DNA from: Hydractinia symbiolongicarpus
Taxonomy: Eukaryota; Cnidaria; Hydrozoa; Anthoathecata; Hydractiniidae
Direction: 5' to 3'
Assembly (NCBI RefSeq): GCF_029227915.1
Contig: NC_079878.1
Span: 16,242,001-16,306,000 of the forward strand
Length of the DNA stretch: 64,000 bases
A program made the translations under genes and the position numbers. Below the pieces are notes generated by a model, which worked only from the letters and a program-made list of their open reading frames with translations, searched no databases and was not told the origin of the DNA. Positions 45,036 through 59,900 of the stretch are shown in pieces (positions within the stretch are counted from its first letter, which is position 1; each line of letters begins with the position of its first letter).

Positions 45036-47963
45036 CTATGTTGGCGTCTCGCCCTTCATCGATTTCTTCTTCTTACCAAACAAAGACGACCTTTTCTTTT
45101 CTTTCTTATGGGTAGTCTCCTGCGAAGGAGATTCGTCGTTTATAACCGCAGAAGTTGGCCGTGAAGGAGAGCTTGTGTCAACAATGTTTGTTGTATTTTT
45201 TCCTTTAGCGTTAGAATCAACAGCACTGCCCCTGATGTGTTGTATCCATAGAGACATTTCGTCTGGTGAATCGCTCTGCATGAGGTATTCAGCACCGGAG
45301 GCGAGTGCAAGTCGTAAAACGTTTTTCTTTTTGTGATAATCCGATGCAACACTTACCTGACTTCCGATAGCAGTAATTGTTTGGATTGGATTCAATTTCT
45401 ATGAGAATAAATGACAATCACAACATTTTGCAAAACATTTTGCAGAAATAAAATTTGACCTCCGTCACTCATTTTTGCTGCGCGCATTTTTTAAACCCTT
45501 GAAAACTAAACAGCTATAGCACAAACAAGCATTTCTGCACATTTTCATGGAATGGTTTTATTTGTTCTTCATCTGCGAGTATTACTTCAAACCTTTTATC
45601 CTGGCAAAGTAAAAAGCGCGCCCTTTAAACTCCCCTTTCTATTAATCCATTTATTTCTTCTGCTTCGTTCGAATATGCCATTTTGTGACGAAAATCTATG
45701 CTTGTATGGTTTTGGAAAGAAAAAATACCCAGCTCGACACGTTACTGCAGCTGTTTAATAATGGCGGTCGTGACAGCGACATAGTGTGGGTGGAAGAAAA
45801 CTATGAAACCGAAAACACAAATATTATTGACATTTTTCGTTCTGCGAGAATGACTAAACCTGTTGTTGTATACAGTTTTGTTTTGTTACAACATAATATA
45901 ATCAGCGCCTTAAGTGTTGTCTTTACAGATATCAAAGCAACACAATTTTCCAACTCGTCATCAAATGACCCAAATAAAAAGCGCATATTTACTTCAACAT
46001 CGCGAGGTTCGAAATTTGGGAAAATTTTTGATTGCTGAAAACATACAGGAATGAGTGTACACCAAACGTCAATTAAATGTATATTTTCATTGGCAAAAAT
46101 AGCTTCAAAAAATATATTTTTCAGTTTCAAGTTCAACATTGTCATATTCTCCCAAAAATCGACATTTTACATCTACGTTACGTTTAGCATACACTTCTTA
46201 ATTTGACATCCCAGCTCTGGCAACTTACTATTACGAGTGCAAAATATTATTCACTCGCAAAGAAATATATACTTACTTGTTTAGCTTCTTTTTCATCGCG
46301 GAAAAATATCAAATCTCTATCCTTCATAAGCACATAAAACTGCTTCCATACCCTGAAAATAAGTAACCATATATTGCAAAGGCTAATCTAGCCTAAATTA
46401 GAACTGGGCTAAGGCGTAGCTACAGGGTTTTAGTTGCAGAAGCAAAATTGTGAACATATGGAGCTTTGTTGTATTAAGTAAGTATGGAGGTCCATCATGG
46501 TGGATAAGCCCATTTTTTGATATGTTAACTCTTTAGATTGGCTAAAGTGTATTTTAAAAGTACAGAATTGCATCGAATTAGTTCTCTTTTTTAAATGTTC
46601 TTCCAAGATTTTGGGCATGCGGATTATATTTGTGAAAAAAATCTATCATAAGCACCAAAGAGCATACAAATACACACGTTTATTTTTTTATTTAACAACT
46701 CTGACACCTTGAGTGGCGATTTCTGCAGGAGCTACTATCAAACGAATTCATTTTTTGAATCCGGCCAGGCTTATAAAGGGAATTATTTCTTCAATATTGA
46801 GCAAGATTCCACGTTACTTATTCTGGCTTATTCTCACAGAACGAAACAAATACAAAACCATGAATTTTTAACTTTCATCGTGAATTTACAGGGAGTTCTT
46901 TTAAGGGCGGGAAGTTGGGGGCGCTATTTGAATTACCTTGAGTGCGCTTTTTTATTTTGCGATTCTTTCGTCGGCTTTCTCGATAAATAACCAAGCATTT
47001 TAATCCCTTCAACTCCAATCTTAAGCTCAGCGTCACCTGTCGCTTCTTTAAATAAAAAATATAGATTCTCATATAAATTCACCGTGATCAACTTTGAACA
47101 AATTAGTGTCAAGCTCAACTACTACAAATTATGGAACAAATGCTGAGAATTTTTATACAGAGTTGGGGTTGGGGTACCAAATATTGAAAAACATTAATTG
47201 AGCACTGACTTAAACGTATTTTGAGAATAACTCGAAGTTAGGTTGTGCAGATTTTCAAAGTTTACAAACGTTGAAGGTAAGCTAAAAAATTTTCACGTTA
47301 AAACGTATAGTCCGTCGATTTTTTTCATTGTAAATAAGTAGCCTACCTTCAAGTTGGAAATCCACCTCGTCGTCGTTTTCATTGACAGCTGGAGTTTCAT
47401 TGAACTAAAAAATGACAAAGAAGTAAGTAATTATTAAATCTAACTAGAACAATATTTTTAAAACAACTTTAAATTTTAAACGGATATTTTCCGATTTAGT
47501 ACCACCAAAAAATCAAATCCTACAATCCTAGAAAAATCTATGTGCAGTTTTACAATAAAAAACAATTAACGATGGAACAATTCAATGAAACCTGTAGGCA
47601 ACAAAAGCTCTATTTTCGCAGACAACTAGGCCATTTAAACAGCATTTGAATTCGCTAATCGTGGTTTTAAATGTCCTCATTACCAAATTACTGAATTTAT
47701 GAACTGTGAGGCACTGGAAATGATAAGAGGTTTATAATTTCTTGTGAAAAAGTCTTAATTATTAGTCTATTCGCAAAAAATACTCCCGTCATTGTAGTGT
47801 ACATCATTATTAACACTTACGTTAGCTGATTGCATTAATTCTTCAGCTTGTTTTAAAGCTTCTGGACTGACTTGAATTTTCCGAGCCTTCTCTAGTTTCT
47901 CTTCCTCTTCTCGCGCACGTTGTAATTCCATCTCTCGCTCGCGAGCCTCTGCTAGCTCGCGTT
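45036..47963 (-). CDS. SPTBN: Beta-spectrin exons 29-33: linker, PH domain and basic tail
   Basis: Exon 29 is a highly charged helix (ERELAEAREREMELQRAREE). Exon 30 is an acidic linker (ENDDEVDFQLE). Exon 31 opens the PH domain (KMLGYLSRKP, Lys-rich loop), exon 32 carries the second and third strands (RVWKQFYVLMKDRDLIFFRD), and exon 33 finishes it (VSVASDYHKKKNVLRLALA, EYLMQSDSPDEMSLWIQHI; the conserved C-terminal Trp is present). A Ser/Thr-rich segment and a basic end (EKKRSSLFGKKKKSMKGE) follow. A GTAAGT inside exon 33 near 45357 looks like a donor but is not used in this model, since the PH fold reads through it. Confidence 0.92.
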
Positions 47964-50900
47964 CTATAAGAATATTGTTTAATACCAAATGTCGAATCGT
48001 AGAGAAAAAATCTTGAATTGTACCCAATTTATATAAAAAAACAGATGTTGCAAAACAAACAAACAAAAAACAAGGAAAGAAAGGCAAGGGCATAAACTAG
48101 TGAAAGTCTAACCGAGGCGTTCTTTCTCTTCCTTCTCCTTCTTAGCAGCTTCAAGCTGTTTCTGTCGAGCGTTTCGAAGTTCAAATGTTGTCAAGCGTTC
48201 TAAATTGTGAAATCTGTCTTCTTGTTTGTTAATAAGCCTTTCAAATTTCTTATGTTTTTCAATCATCATATCGACTTCATCCAAACATTTCTAAAATTTA
48301 CAGATATATTATTTATGCTGTAGTTCGCTGGGAAGGCTGATATAAAACGTTCTCCTAATTGTTCTTATATTAAAGTAGCAATGGAAAAGCATCGCTTCCC
48401 AGCAATAGTTGCAGTATCCATAATGATGTATTCATCTACAGAACATCAAAAATATCCATGGTATTCTTGAAACTCAATTTTAAATATATCCTTTTTATAT
48501 TCCTAATATGCACTTTTTCCTTTGCTAGAATGTCTTGGGAAAAGCTTGGCCATATATTAAGAACACCTTAGAAACAGCTCAGTTTTTTTTCTACCCTAGT
48601 TAACATTATTACGAAGGCAAAATTCCCTGGAAATAAGGTTTTAAAGCTGTATATTTTTAGCCGGGTATAGGTTAAAATGAGTTGTCATTTTTCAAAACGA
48701 TCTTAGAGAATATTTTGTCGACAACGTAAGAAGAATTTCAGTTTTAATTTCTTTAAAAAAGGAGGCACATCCAATCTACACCACATGAGGACCATCAACA
48801 ATGCAAACGAGGGCATGCTGAGTAAATATAAACGGACATAAAACTTACTCCGAAATCCTTTCCGGTGACACTATGTTCGTTTTGATTCATCCAATCATCA
48901 GCCAGATGTGCATCACGTGCAAACTGCATCACTTCTAATGCTAAAAAAATAAATCAATTTATCAATTAAAACTAATAAATACACAATGTGTGAAACAGGC
49001 ACAAAAATGGCAAAAAAGACGAAACAAAAAAGCCTACAGAGTTGCAAATCTTCCCAATGTAGGTCCCATTCTTCTTCCAAGTTATCCTTTTTCTCTCTCA
49101 ACTCTTTGATCTTGTCATCAATTTCTATAGTGGCGTAATGATTTTTGGCAATCAGCTTCTTTGTCAGGTTAAACACGTGTTTAAACTTGTCTTCCTTCGT
49201 GTCCATTTCTGCTTTGCGACTTTGATGGATACTCATTAGATGTTCGCAAGCAGAGATGTCTCTAAAGAAACACATAAGTAAACAAACAGGAATAGACAGG
49301 CAGGGTTCGCATGCGATGTTTACACAAATGCAAATTAAGTACTTGGGTTTCTCGTCCGATAAAATTTGCAACTTCATATCTTGTATCCAATTCAACAAAT
49401 CTTGAATTAACATGATCAGGCGCTGATATTCGTCGGATTGCCCCAACTTGTCACTTCTTTGTCGGACAGTCAAAAGCAAGTCCTTCCATGCATGAATAAC
49501 CTCTTCTTCTTTAGCTGATATCTCCATTAATTTGATACCAGCGTAGAGACCTTTTAGCTCGGCGGAAAAATCTTGTATACCCTGCACCTGATATAAAAGA
49601 ATTGCATAAAAAAATTTTAAATTAAACAGCGATGTCTATTAAGTTTCTATTTAAAAGTAATAACCTTAATATGAAATAAAGACTACGTGTAGTGAGGCGC
49701 GAATGTTACAACGATAGCATAGTAAAATATAAAATAAAAAATAAAAAAAGCTATGAAAGACTTGATGGGCGAAAAAAAGTTAACTATTACGCTGTGGGGG
49801 AGGGGGTGCCTTAGAAAGAAAAAAATCGTCATCAAACCTGGTGGCCGAGTGGTTGTAAATCTGCTTCGAATGTTTTATGTTTTCGTTGTAAGGTGTACAC
49901 AGACTGTTGGTCACGTCCCAAATCCTCTGTTAAATTTTTCGCTTTATCCTGGATCATAACCAATGTTTCTCTGGCTTCGTGGAAGAATCGGTGATACTCA
50001 TGAGCAGCCAAAAGGTACTTAAAACAATAGACAATGGTTATTGTTTTGAACTAAACACAATTGAATGTGGAATCATACTTAAAAAAACAAGCTAAATCTC
50101 TGTTAAATTTTCAGGAGATAAAAAGCAAGAAAAAATGTCAGTTTTAGCCACGCCTGTTAATTTAAACCTCGTCAGGAAAATTAAAACTCGTTGTTTTTTA
50201 AATAAAACAGCAGCACGTTACACACCTCTTTTCTTGTATTCAACATTTCTATTAAGTTCTCCCATGCTTCATTCAATCCTTTCTTCCACTCAGCAATAAC
50301 AGTGGCATCAGAGTGACCTGTACCTATCAACTGATCAGCTACCGCATTAACAGTTTCAACTCGCTCGGTACCAACATTTCTAGTCTCCTCCGCAAACACG
50401 TCGAAACGTTCCTCCAACATTTGAATTTGATCAAAATCTTGCCCAATATCTTGCAAACCAGCTACAAGTTCTCGATCTGCAATCCATGACTCTAAATCTT
50501 GGATCTCGCGGTTAAATTGGAACAGCTTAAGGTTTTCATCCAGCTTGCCTTGTCGTTCATCAGCCAAGTCTTTAAGTCTAGAGTAAAGTTCCTTAATTCT
50601 TGTTTGTGTATTCTGAACAGATTCGCTAAAGAAAAAGAAACAGAACAGTATAATTACAAGGTTAAATCAACTAAGTGGCATGCCGTCAAAATATACAACC
50701 AAATATATAGCTTGCCTTTCAGGGTGTTTCTCATCGATTAAGGCTTTCGCTACACTAGCTAACTCTTCGATTGTATCTCCGTAATCCACGATAGCGTTTT
50801 CAACAGCATTGTGTTTTTTTAACATTTTTTGCACATGCTCCTCATCTTTACCTCGATCATCTCCCAATAAAAATAATTCTTTCTCGCTCATCCAAGATTC

Positions 50901-53900
50901 TGCCTCGGCAGCATCGAAAAAGTACTGCAAGAAATTAAAAAATGGTCAACAAAAAGCTAAAATCACTTGTAATAATGATGCCAAATAAGCATGTTTATTT
51001 CAGCTTACTTGTTTGGCTTGAAGCGATTCGTCCAATTTGTCTTGACAGCCATCTGACAGTTGTTTTAAACTGTCCCAACACACTTTTATATCGTCTTTTA
51101 ACTTTTGCACTTCTTCTGCGCGTGGATGATCTTCATTGACCATTTCATTACCTCTTTGGTACAACGCTACTATCAGTGGCTCATGCCCATCAATCTCAGT
51201 GCAGAGGTTCTGTAAGATCAATTATAGAATGTATTCACTCTCTTCCACTAGCGTATTTTCTTTGTCAGCTGCAGTATAGTTATGAAACTCTTATTTCAGC
51301 CTCAAAAATATGCTAATGTTGGCCAACCTTCTGTTTGTACGGTTTGTGCAGAATTGCTACATGTAAAATTCAAATTTTCTAACACTATTTCAAGCAGTTC
51401 AAATAAATTTTGACTGATTGTCAAATGATATGTTATAGTAGTTCAGAAAAATGAATTTTTCAAACTTTTTCAAACTGCCATACTCTTACAGACATTGGCT
51501 CTTAAAGGTAATCAAGATTTTCACGTGCATTAAATATAGCATGTCCATTAAAAATGACTGAATAACGTTAATAATTTTTTTACATGACATAAAACCGATC
51601 GCAACAACCCTAATCGCATCTTACCTCCCCTTAAAATGTCCGTACTTACCGAATGTCGCTTCTTTGATCTTTGAACGTCATGAAGTGAATCGCCATAATT
51701 CGTTGACTTAAGTATGGGTTCTTTTTCATGCACCCATAACTATATGAAAGACACGAGCTTTTAAAAATCTAATTTTATTAGACGCAACTAACCAAGGTTG
51801 CAACAAAAGAATAAAATGTACATTCTAAGTCTATTTAGGACACCCTTTTCTTATTTTTCCAGGAGAAAACGAGTATAGCTGTGCCAAATTTCCAGGAAAT
51901 TTAATTATATAAAAAATAATGTCTTGAATTTTTAAGTACTTTCTTTCCGAAGTTTTATTAGAAAATTAAACATTTAAACATTTGCAAAATTTTGTTCATT
52001 ATGATTAATTTCCAGGGCAATTTCAGGACATCTTCAAATTTTTGCCAAAATTTCAGGATTTTCACAGTACTGAAAGGGTTTAGCATGTAGACAGTGTTAA
52101 ATACAACCAGTTGTTGAAGACCTACCAACGCGTCTTCCACATCTCGTTTAAACTGATAAAATTGTAAAGATTCGTCCAAAACTGCCTTGCGTTCTTGCAG
52201 AGGTTCTTCAAGCGATTGGAATCTAATTAACATACACATAATATTAAATCTTTATTTTTTGTTCAAAAAGATGGTGACCAACAATTTGTCATCCTGACCA
52301 GATCCAATTTTTGTCATTTCCCCTTACTATTAGCCAATATTGCCAAATGTTCTAAATTTTCACCCCTTCTCGAAAAAAAACACCCGCAGTATTCGACTAC
52401 AGAACCTAGACCTCTTCTTCAATCACTTTGTTACGTCATTGTTATATACCTTTCTGCCATAATTTGTTGTTCAGCAACAATTTTTTCTTCGTCAACTTCT
52501 TCAGGATTCGCACTAAGATCAATCATCCTTTGCTTTTTTGTTACAACATCTTTCTCAGTACGCTACAAGCAAAAAGTGAAGGCAATTATTGATATTTAGC
52601 AAGAAAACCATGCATGCAAGACACGCTGGGTGAGAAACACAATGTACAAAGTTGAGAAAAGCACAATATAAGGAATCGACCTTGGTCACACATACCTTGT
52701 GTTTGTTGTGAAGCGCTCTAGCAGTAGCAATATCGGTACCAGTCTCTTTATCCCTTAACGTTGTTTGAATTTCACTAATCCACTTGTCCAGGTTGGCAAT
52801 TTCGTTATCAAACTGTTGTTGTCGATTAGCTTCACTTAAATGAGCTTTCTTTCCAGTGGAGGCTTTGTGTAATATTCCCCATAATTCATCAATCTTTTTC
52901 AAACGGCTTTCGATTTCTGGTTTGGTTTCAGGATTTGACTCGACAATCTTGTCCCCAGTCTTAAAATAAATAGTAAACAGTAAAACTCAAAAGGATAAAA
53001 CACTTTGGGACATATTCTATATTAGCACCACACCTTTTTCAGCGCATCTATTTTCGTTTTATTAGCTTCCAACTCGGCCTCAAAAGCTGCATGCTTTATC
53101 AATTTACTTCGGACATTAGTGAGATCTTTATACGATTCATCAGAAGCGGACTGCAAACGTTCGTTCATCCAATCAATAACCTGAGAAACATAAAACAGTC
53201 CGTTAAAAAACAGAACCACAGAGAAACTCTGTTGAGAATACAAAAAAAACAGGCTAACCTCGTCTGAATCCTCCAAAAACTGCTTTAGTCGCAAATCTTC
53301 TTGCAGTTTCGCCATTAACTCATTAGCGTTTTTAGCGTTTTCATCACGACTAAAACACAATTAGCCATTTCGCTTGGTCAGCACCAAAGTAAATCAGTTT
53401 TCATATTTATTACCAGTAGCTTTCATAATTTGTTAAAAAGAGACATTTCTCCACACACAAAATAAGTGTACTTTAGTGAACCTCAATTCTATATTTGATG
53501 CAGTTACGACAAGCTAATGAACTATAGCTTATGAAAAAAAAAACTAATTTATGAACGAAATTATCCGAATTTCTGAAATGGACAAAATTATAAGGTTTAA
53601 ATGAGCTTACATACAGCTCTTGATACAAGACAAATATTATCACATACCGCTCAACGATGGAGCAAGACTTTTCTTTAATTTTATCCTTCGCATAGTGATT
53701 GTTTTTATACAGTTGGTCTGCGAACTGATCAATGTGTTTAACTTTCTCATCGTGTGTATCCATCTTTTGTATGAATTCACTGAGATTTTTTATCTCCTCC
53801 TGCACAGCATCAGCAGTAGGCTAAGGAAGGGAAAAAACATTCTCAATAGTACTTATATTGTGTGGAGGAGAGCTAGAGGAACACTTTCTAACAGAATTGT

Positions 53901-56900
53901 CTAACTCCACCAGAATCAATATTTTCTTCCATTAAAAAGTGGACAAAACTATTCGATCGCTATTGCATATTAGGTACGTCAATTGGGGTCATAAATTCTC
54001 TTTTTCTAATCTCACATGTTTTTCTACAACACTACAATACTAGTTCAAATTCCAAAGTATTCATTGATTTGGTGATAAGTAACAGTAATGGGATATAGAA
54101 CTGCTGCAATATTGATAATATTTCGTATAAACTTACAGCTTCCACTTGTTTTGATAAATATAATTCTTGTTGTCCCAGAATAGCTTCGCATTGCTTTGAG
54201 TCACGCAAAAATAACTGGAAAAGAAAGAAGGAGATTTCAAACCTATTTCAAGATAATTTTTTTTCAAAAAAAAATTAAGGACATTTGAGGACATTTTCAT
54301 ATTTTTACATTCGAGGAGATTAACCCTATTCGGTCCGGAATTTTTCTAACATATTATGACCGGAAGGGGGGAGGAAGGATTCCGCCGCCCTCCTAATAAC
54401 TTTTCATAGGCTCGTTTAAATTGAATCATATTGGCACACTTATCGTCACAAAAAAAACAAAATGGTGGTAATAAATTTTTGCTTGTGTCAGCACATTTTC
54501 TGTAACGTCATCAAAAACTTGAAATTTCTTCAAAATGCCACCAACTGTTTAAAATTCAATTACTTTAGTTCTAGAAGAATTTTTGCATTCTGTTTGAAGT
54601 TTCTGGAAGCTAAATAAAAGATCTTTAACATATTTACTGGTTTTTACATAGATTGCATGAAAAGTTGCCAAAAAATTGCCCTAAAATTCCAGTTATTTCA
54701 GATTTTCGAATAAAATCCAAAAAATCGGGAAATTGGATTAATCACGTGTTCAAAAAAAGGAAAATGATTCTTCATGATGAAACAAAGTTGTGTTGTAAGT
54801 TTCAAGTTCTAAGGATAATCCTAACAAGAGTTATAATATTTTCCCAGTTATAAAGGTTTCATAGAGATTTTAAGGAGTAGTTTCGAGTAATAGCCAATAT
54901 TAAAGCCTCTGAGAGGCATGAGACCTGAAAATTTGGCTACAGGTGTCTAATGGATAAATACTGAAACTCAGTATCATAGCCATGCAACGTAGCGTTTGAG
55001 TTATTAAGAAAAAAACATCAGAGGGGGGCGTGGAATCCATCCCTCCCCGAATAGGGTTGAGGTAATACCACAAGTGAATTTTGTTTTTTATCTATGTAGC
55101 ATTTCTTATGCATTTTGAAAAAAAAATATTTGGCTGACTATATAGTTTTGTAAAAAGAAAGTTGAAGTCTACTTTTGGAGGAGATTTTAGGAGTTTTGAG
55201 AACCCTGTAACAAGGCTAGGTGACACTAAAGAACGTTTAAAAAACATTGTACCTGATAGTTCATGCTCTGTTCCAGCAAAACTTTTCTGTTATTCCATAA
55301 CACATAAAGTTCTTGCCATCCGTTCTTTACATCTTTCATCTGTTGTCGCAGTGATTGAGTTTGTAAATCGTTTTGGTCTTGTCGTATGTACTTAGGACCT
55401 TCATCCATCAATAAGTTGTAGTCGTCTAAATGATCTTCTATCACCGTCTAACAATTGCATGGAAAACAAGTTAGCGTTTAGCAGAAAAACATTAAAAAAT
55501 TATGGCTTACTTATGTCAGTTGGTTTTACTAAAGGAATTTTAATGCTATTAAATGGAAGCAGACTTAGTTCATCAAAAAGCTAGTTTAACCAATGCTTAT
55601 TTCTAGTTAATAGTGAAACAGATTTTCAACAATCTGAAGGATAGACTATTTAGTCAAGGGAAAATAAACAAGAGATTTTTTAAAGTATATAAAATAAAGG
55701 TTTCAATGTTTTAGGAACTAAAAAGGCATTTAGGCCTGTTACTAGACTAAAATGTTAAATAGATCATAAATTTTTTTTTATTGAACAATTTCTTTTACAG
55801 TTTGTTGCAGATGGCAGTGCCAACAAAAAATTCAATGTTTTGGGGAACAAACCTGAGATATTGTTTTGCATTGCCGGGGACATTCCCCTCCAAAATGTAA
55901 ACAAATTTATATCCCTACTTACTTGCAGCTCAAAGTGAGCATCTAGCAAGGATTCCGCTTCAGATAGACTCTGTGGCAGGTCCTCAGAAGAGCACGGCTC
56001 AGATGTCTGTTGAAGCCAATTTAAGAAATCATCAAGTGACATGATGAATCTTTTCAATTCTCCCATTTCTGCAAGAGATTCGTTCTTTTCCTTCACCTAA
56101 ATGACAACAAGTGGAGAAGGGGTGCTGAGAAATAAGTGATTTTTTTTACAAAAAAAATACCTTTTAGATTGCAATTAACAGGAAAAGGGAAGTATCGAAA
56201 GGAATTATTCTTTTTTTTTTATTTATATGCAAACCTCAAGTTATTCATTCTCTTACCATTCGAGACAATTTGTCCCAACAAGTTTGAAGATCATCAAATT
56301 TAGTTTGAACATTTACAGCCTCTTCTGGGTACAACCTGGAGATATCTACTGCTTGAGCATGTAAATCTTGCATCTGAAAAAGAGAATATAATTCATTCCA
56401 ATATTGTTTAACATTGTTAAATTGAGAAGCAAAAAGCCTTTGATATAGAGTAGAATCCCTCTAAATCGGACCCTGATTAACTCAGAAATTCGCTTACACG
56501 GGTAAATTTTAATCAATTCAAAATAATCTGCTTTACTCCTACCCCGAATAACTCAGACATTTGCTTAGTCTTACCATCTTGCCAATGTTCTTTAGCAAAA
56601 AACTAATGGAACTCAAACTAATGGAACTCAAACTTTCTGGAAACAGACATCAAATAATTGAATTTCCGCACCCGAAGGCGTGGGAAATTCTTTAAAACCG
56701 TCGTTTTTTTCTTTCGGAGCATTTTTTGAGAAAAAATCGACCATGGGATTTTACGTTAATCTGAGAGGAGGATAGGATTGGTATAACTGACTAACTAACT
56801 AACCCTGTCCCAAGTGGTCAATTGCAACGTCACAGATTTAAACTTCGTACCCAAGCTCCCTATGTACTTGGAGGTCATCTAAATGACGTTTTAGGCCAAA

Positions 56901-59900
56901 ATTTGGCACAGTTAACAAAAAAAGTATGCTGAACATGATGGTGACATCAAAATCTTGTTTTTTTGCCACCTAAATGTCATTTTAGGCCAAAATTGGTCCA
57001 AAAATTAAAACCACTTCATTTTCGCCATAATTAGGCACAGTTAATAACAAAAGTATGCTGAACATGATGGTCACATCAAAATTTTGATTTTTTGTCAACT
57101 ATATCCCGTTTAAGACCATTATTATTATTATTATTATTATGAATGTTTATACAGGATGGATATAATTCAGCTTTTAAAAAACTGCTCTTAATATATGTCC
57201 TCTGAAAAATAAAATTATAAAATATTATTATTATATAACAGTTAAAAACATGAGTTAAAAATACTAGCTTTACAATAAGGCATAAAATAATTTATTACAG
57301 GTTAAAATAGCTTTTAGATTTTCTTACGAAACTTGGTAAAGTATCCGATTTTCGAATTTCGATTGGCAAGTCATTATAAATCTTTGATCCCATAAATTTA
57401 AAACCAGATCTATTTACTTCAAGTCTCACTCTAGGTATTGTCAATAAGTAATTGTTGTTTCGGGTGTTTCTACTGGGCGATCTTATCTCGAAGAAATCAT
57501 CAAAATTGCTACACACTGCTTTTTCCAAGCATTTTGTGACGAGCATGACAGCATGTTTCTTTATTTCATTCATAATTGGTACTTGACGTTTCTGTCACCT
57601 TCGCAATTCTTCTATCAAGTGATTGAAGCTTATTTTGCTGGCCGTTGGTAAGATTCAGGTTTGTAGTGCAGCAGTAAAGAAGCGTTGGCAGCAGCATTCC
57701 AACATAGATTTTAGTGATGGCATTGTTCGTTAAGTTGGATTTCAATGAGAGTAGTAAATGAAGCTTGGCAGACATTTTCTTGTAAAGACTTATAAAGTGA
57801 TGGTTCATTGACAAAGTCTGGTCGAGAACAGTCCCAAGATATCGATATTCGGTGGTTGCGTTAATTAGCTTTCCGTTGATTTCCAAGTTCAAGGTTGATC
57901 CGTTTTTATTCAAATTTTTGCGAGTGCCGAATATCATCAATTCGGTTTTTCCAGCCTTCAGATTTAATACAAGTTCGTTTTCAATGAAGTACCTGTCTAC
58001 GTTTTTCAATTCAGCGTTGAAAGCGATCTCAAGTTGCTGGCTTGTTTTTCGTCCATTGTATAACACGGTATCGTCTGCAAAGTTTAGTACTCTAGAATGT
58101 TTCAAACAATTTTCGAAATCATTGAAGTAGATTAAAAAGAGACAGGGTCCAAGAATGGACCCTTGTGGTACACCACAAACAATGGGGTTGGGATTAGACC
58201 ATTGACCATTTACTTCACAAATCTGGGCGCGGTTAAACAAGTAATCTGCGAACCAGTTTAGTGACAAACCTTTGACTCCATAACTTCTTAGTTTTGACAG
58301 GAGAATGGAGTGGCTTAAAGTATCGAAAGCCTTTGACAGGTCAACGTAAAGCGCACCTGTTAAATTCCCTTTGTCCATCTTCTTCCTGATTTCCTCTGTC
58401 AGATAGAGTGTGGCTAATTCGGTAGATTGTTTCTTCCTGTATCTGTTTTGGTTGGGTGTTAAAATTCATTTTCTTCAAGATAGTTCACAAGTTGAACATA
58501 AACAGCTCTCTCCATTATTTTAGATATGACTGGTAGGATGGGGATCGGTCGATAGTTTGACATTTCGTCCATTTTCCCACCCTTATGGAGTGGGATGACT
58601 TTCGCTAACTTCCATTCAGTTGGTATGGTGGCTGTTTTTAGCGACAAGTTGATGATGAACGATAAGGGACTTGATAACGCTGTGGCTCCGTCTTTTAAAA
58701 GTCCTGATGGTATTTGGTCATAACCTGTAGCTTTCTTGCGCTGCAACTTCTTCAGCTGACTTTCAACAAATACATTTGAAACGTAAGTGAACGCAAAAAC
58801 AGAATTCGTATTTTCATTCACTTGACTTGGCTTACTCCGTATAAATTCCTTCATTGGCAGTGCAACAGATTTAAGTTTATTTGCACATGTGGAAAAATAT
58901 GAACAAAAACTACCAGCTTTTGTTAAGTTTTCTTCAGCCGATGTACATATGCCATTGGTTACCGACTTCCCTTCTGTTGGAAAAATGCTTTTAATAATTT
59001 TCCAAAATTTTCTTGGGTTACTCTTGCTCTCGATAAGGAGGTTTTTGTGAAAACTGTTCTTTGCATTTTTTATCATGTTATTGCATCGGTTCTTTAGGTT
59101 TTTATAAAGACGCCAATAAGCACTGTGCCTTCCTCAAGACCGTATCTCTCCGAGACATAAGTCTCCTAACCTCCGTACCTAACCACGGGCACTTGCCTCC
59201 CTTCACTCTCTTTTGTATGAGCGGCGCGTGTTTATCGATTACGGTTAACAAAATTTTTTTAAAATAACTCCACGCACTAATTACATCAGTCAATGTGCAC
59301 AAATGCTTCCAATTTTGCTTATTTAATTCTTTTAAAAAATCATCATGGTTGTAGTTGGTATAATTACTACAAGTAATTACTTTTGGTGGAAGTTTTTGAC
59401 CAGTGTGTCTTCGAACGCAAGCGAGGCAATCGTGATCGCCAATACTCAAGGGTATAACTTTTGTGGAACGAATTAGCGAGTGATTGTTTGTATAAATCAA
59501 ATCTATAAGGGTGCTTGATTCTCTTGTTGTTCTCGTAGCCGCTTTTACCAACTGTTTAAATCCCTGGACAGCCATTAGCTCTTTAAATTCTGAATGATCA
59601 TTTTTATTTTTATAGTTAACATTAAAGTCGTCCATAATGATAACTTCTAGCGATAAGTTGTTAATGGTCACAAGCGTATATTGAAAATATTCTTTCCACT
59701 TCTTGTGTAAGTGAAGTGAATTGTCTGGGGGTCGGCACATCCAGCAAATTAGATAATGTTTCGCTTTTTCCGGGCATATTTCGATCCAAATGTTTTCTAA
59801 AAATTTACATTCAGGGTCTTCTCGTCGTTTCCAGTTTATATTCTCCGATACGTATATAGCAACACCTCCTCCTAGGCCAGTTTTTCGTCTCTTTTCTTCA

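Noticed and set aside
45352-45361. GTAAGT inside the last beta-spectrin exon as a splice donor
   Set aside because: The PH domain homology reads continuously across it, and removing sequence from there would break the fold.
49840-49872. GGTGGCCGAGTGGTTGTAAATCTGCTTCGA resembles a tRNA A box
   Set aside because: No acceptor stem or proper B box follows, and the bases are in-frame beta-spectrin coding sequence on the other strand.
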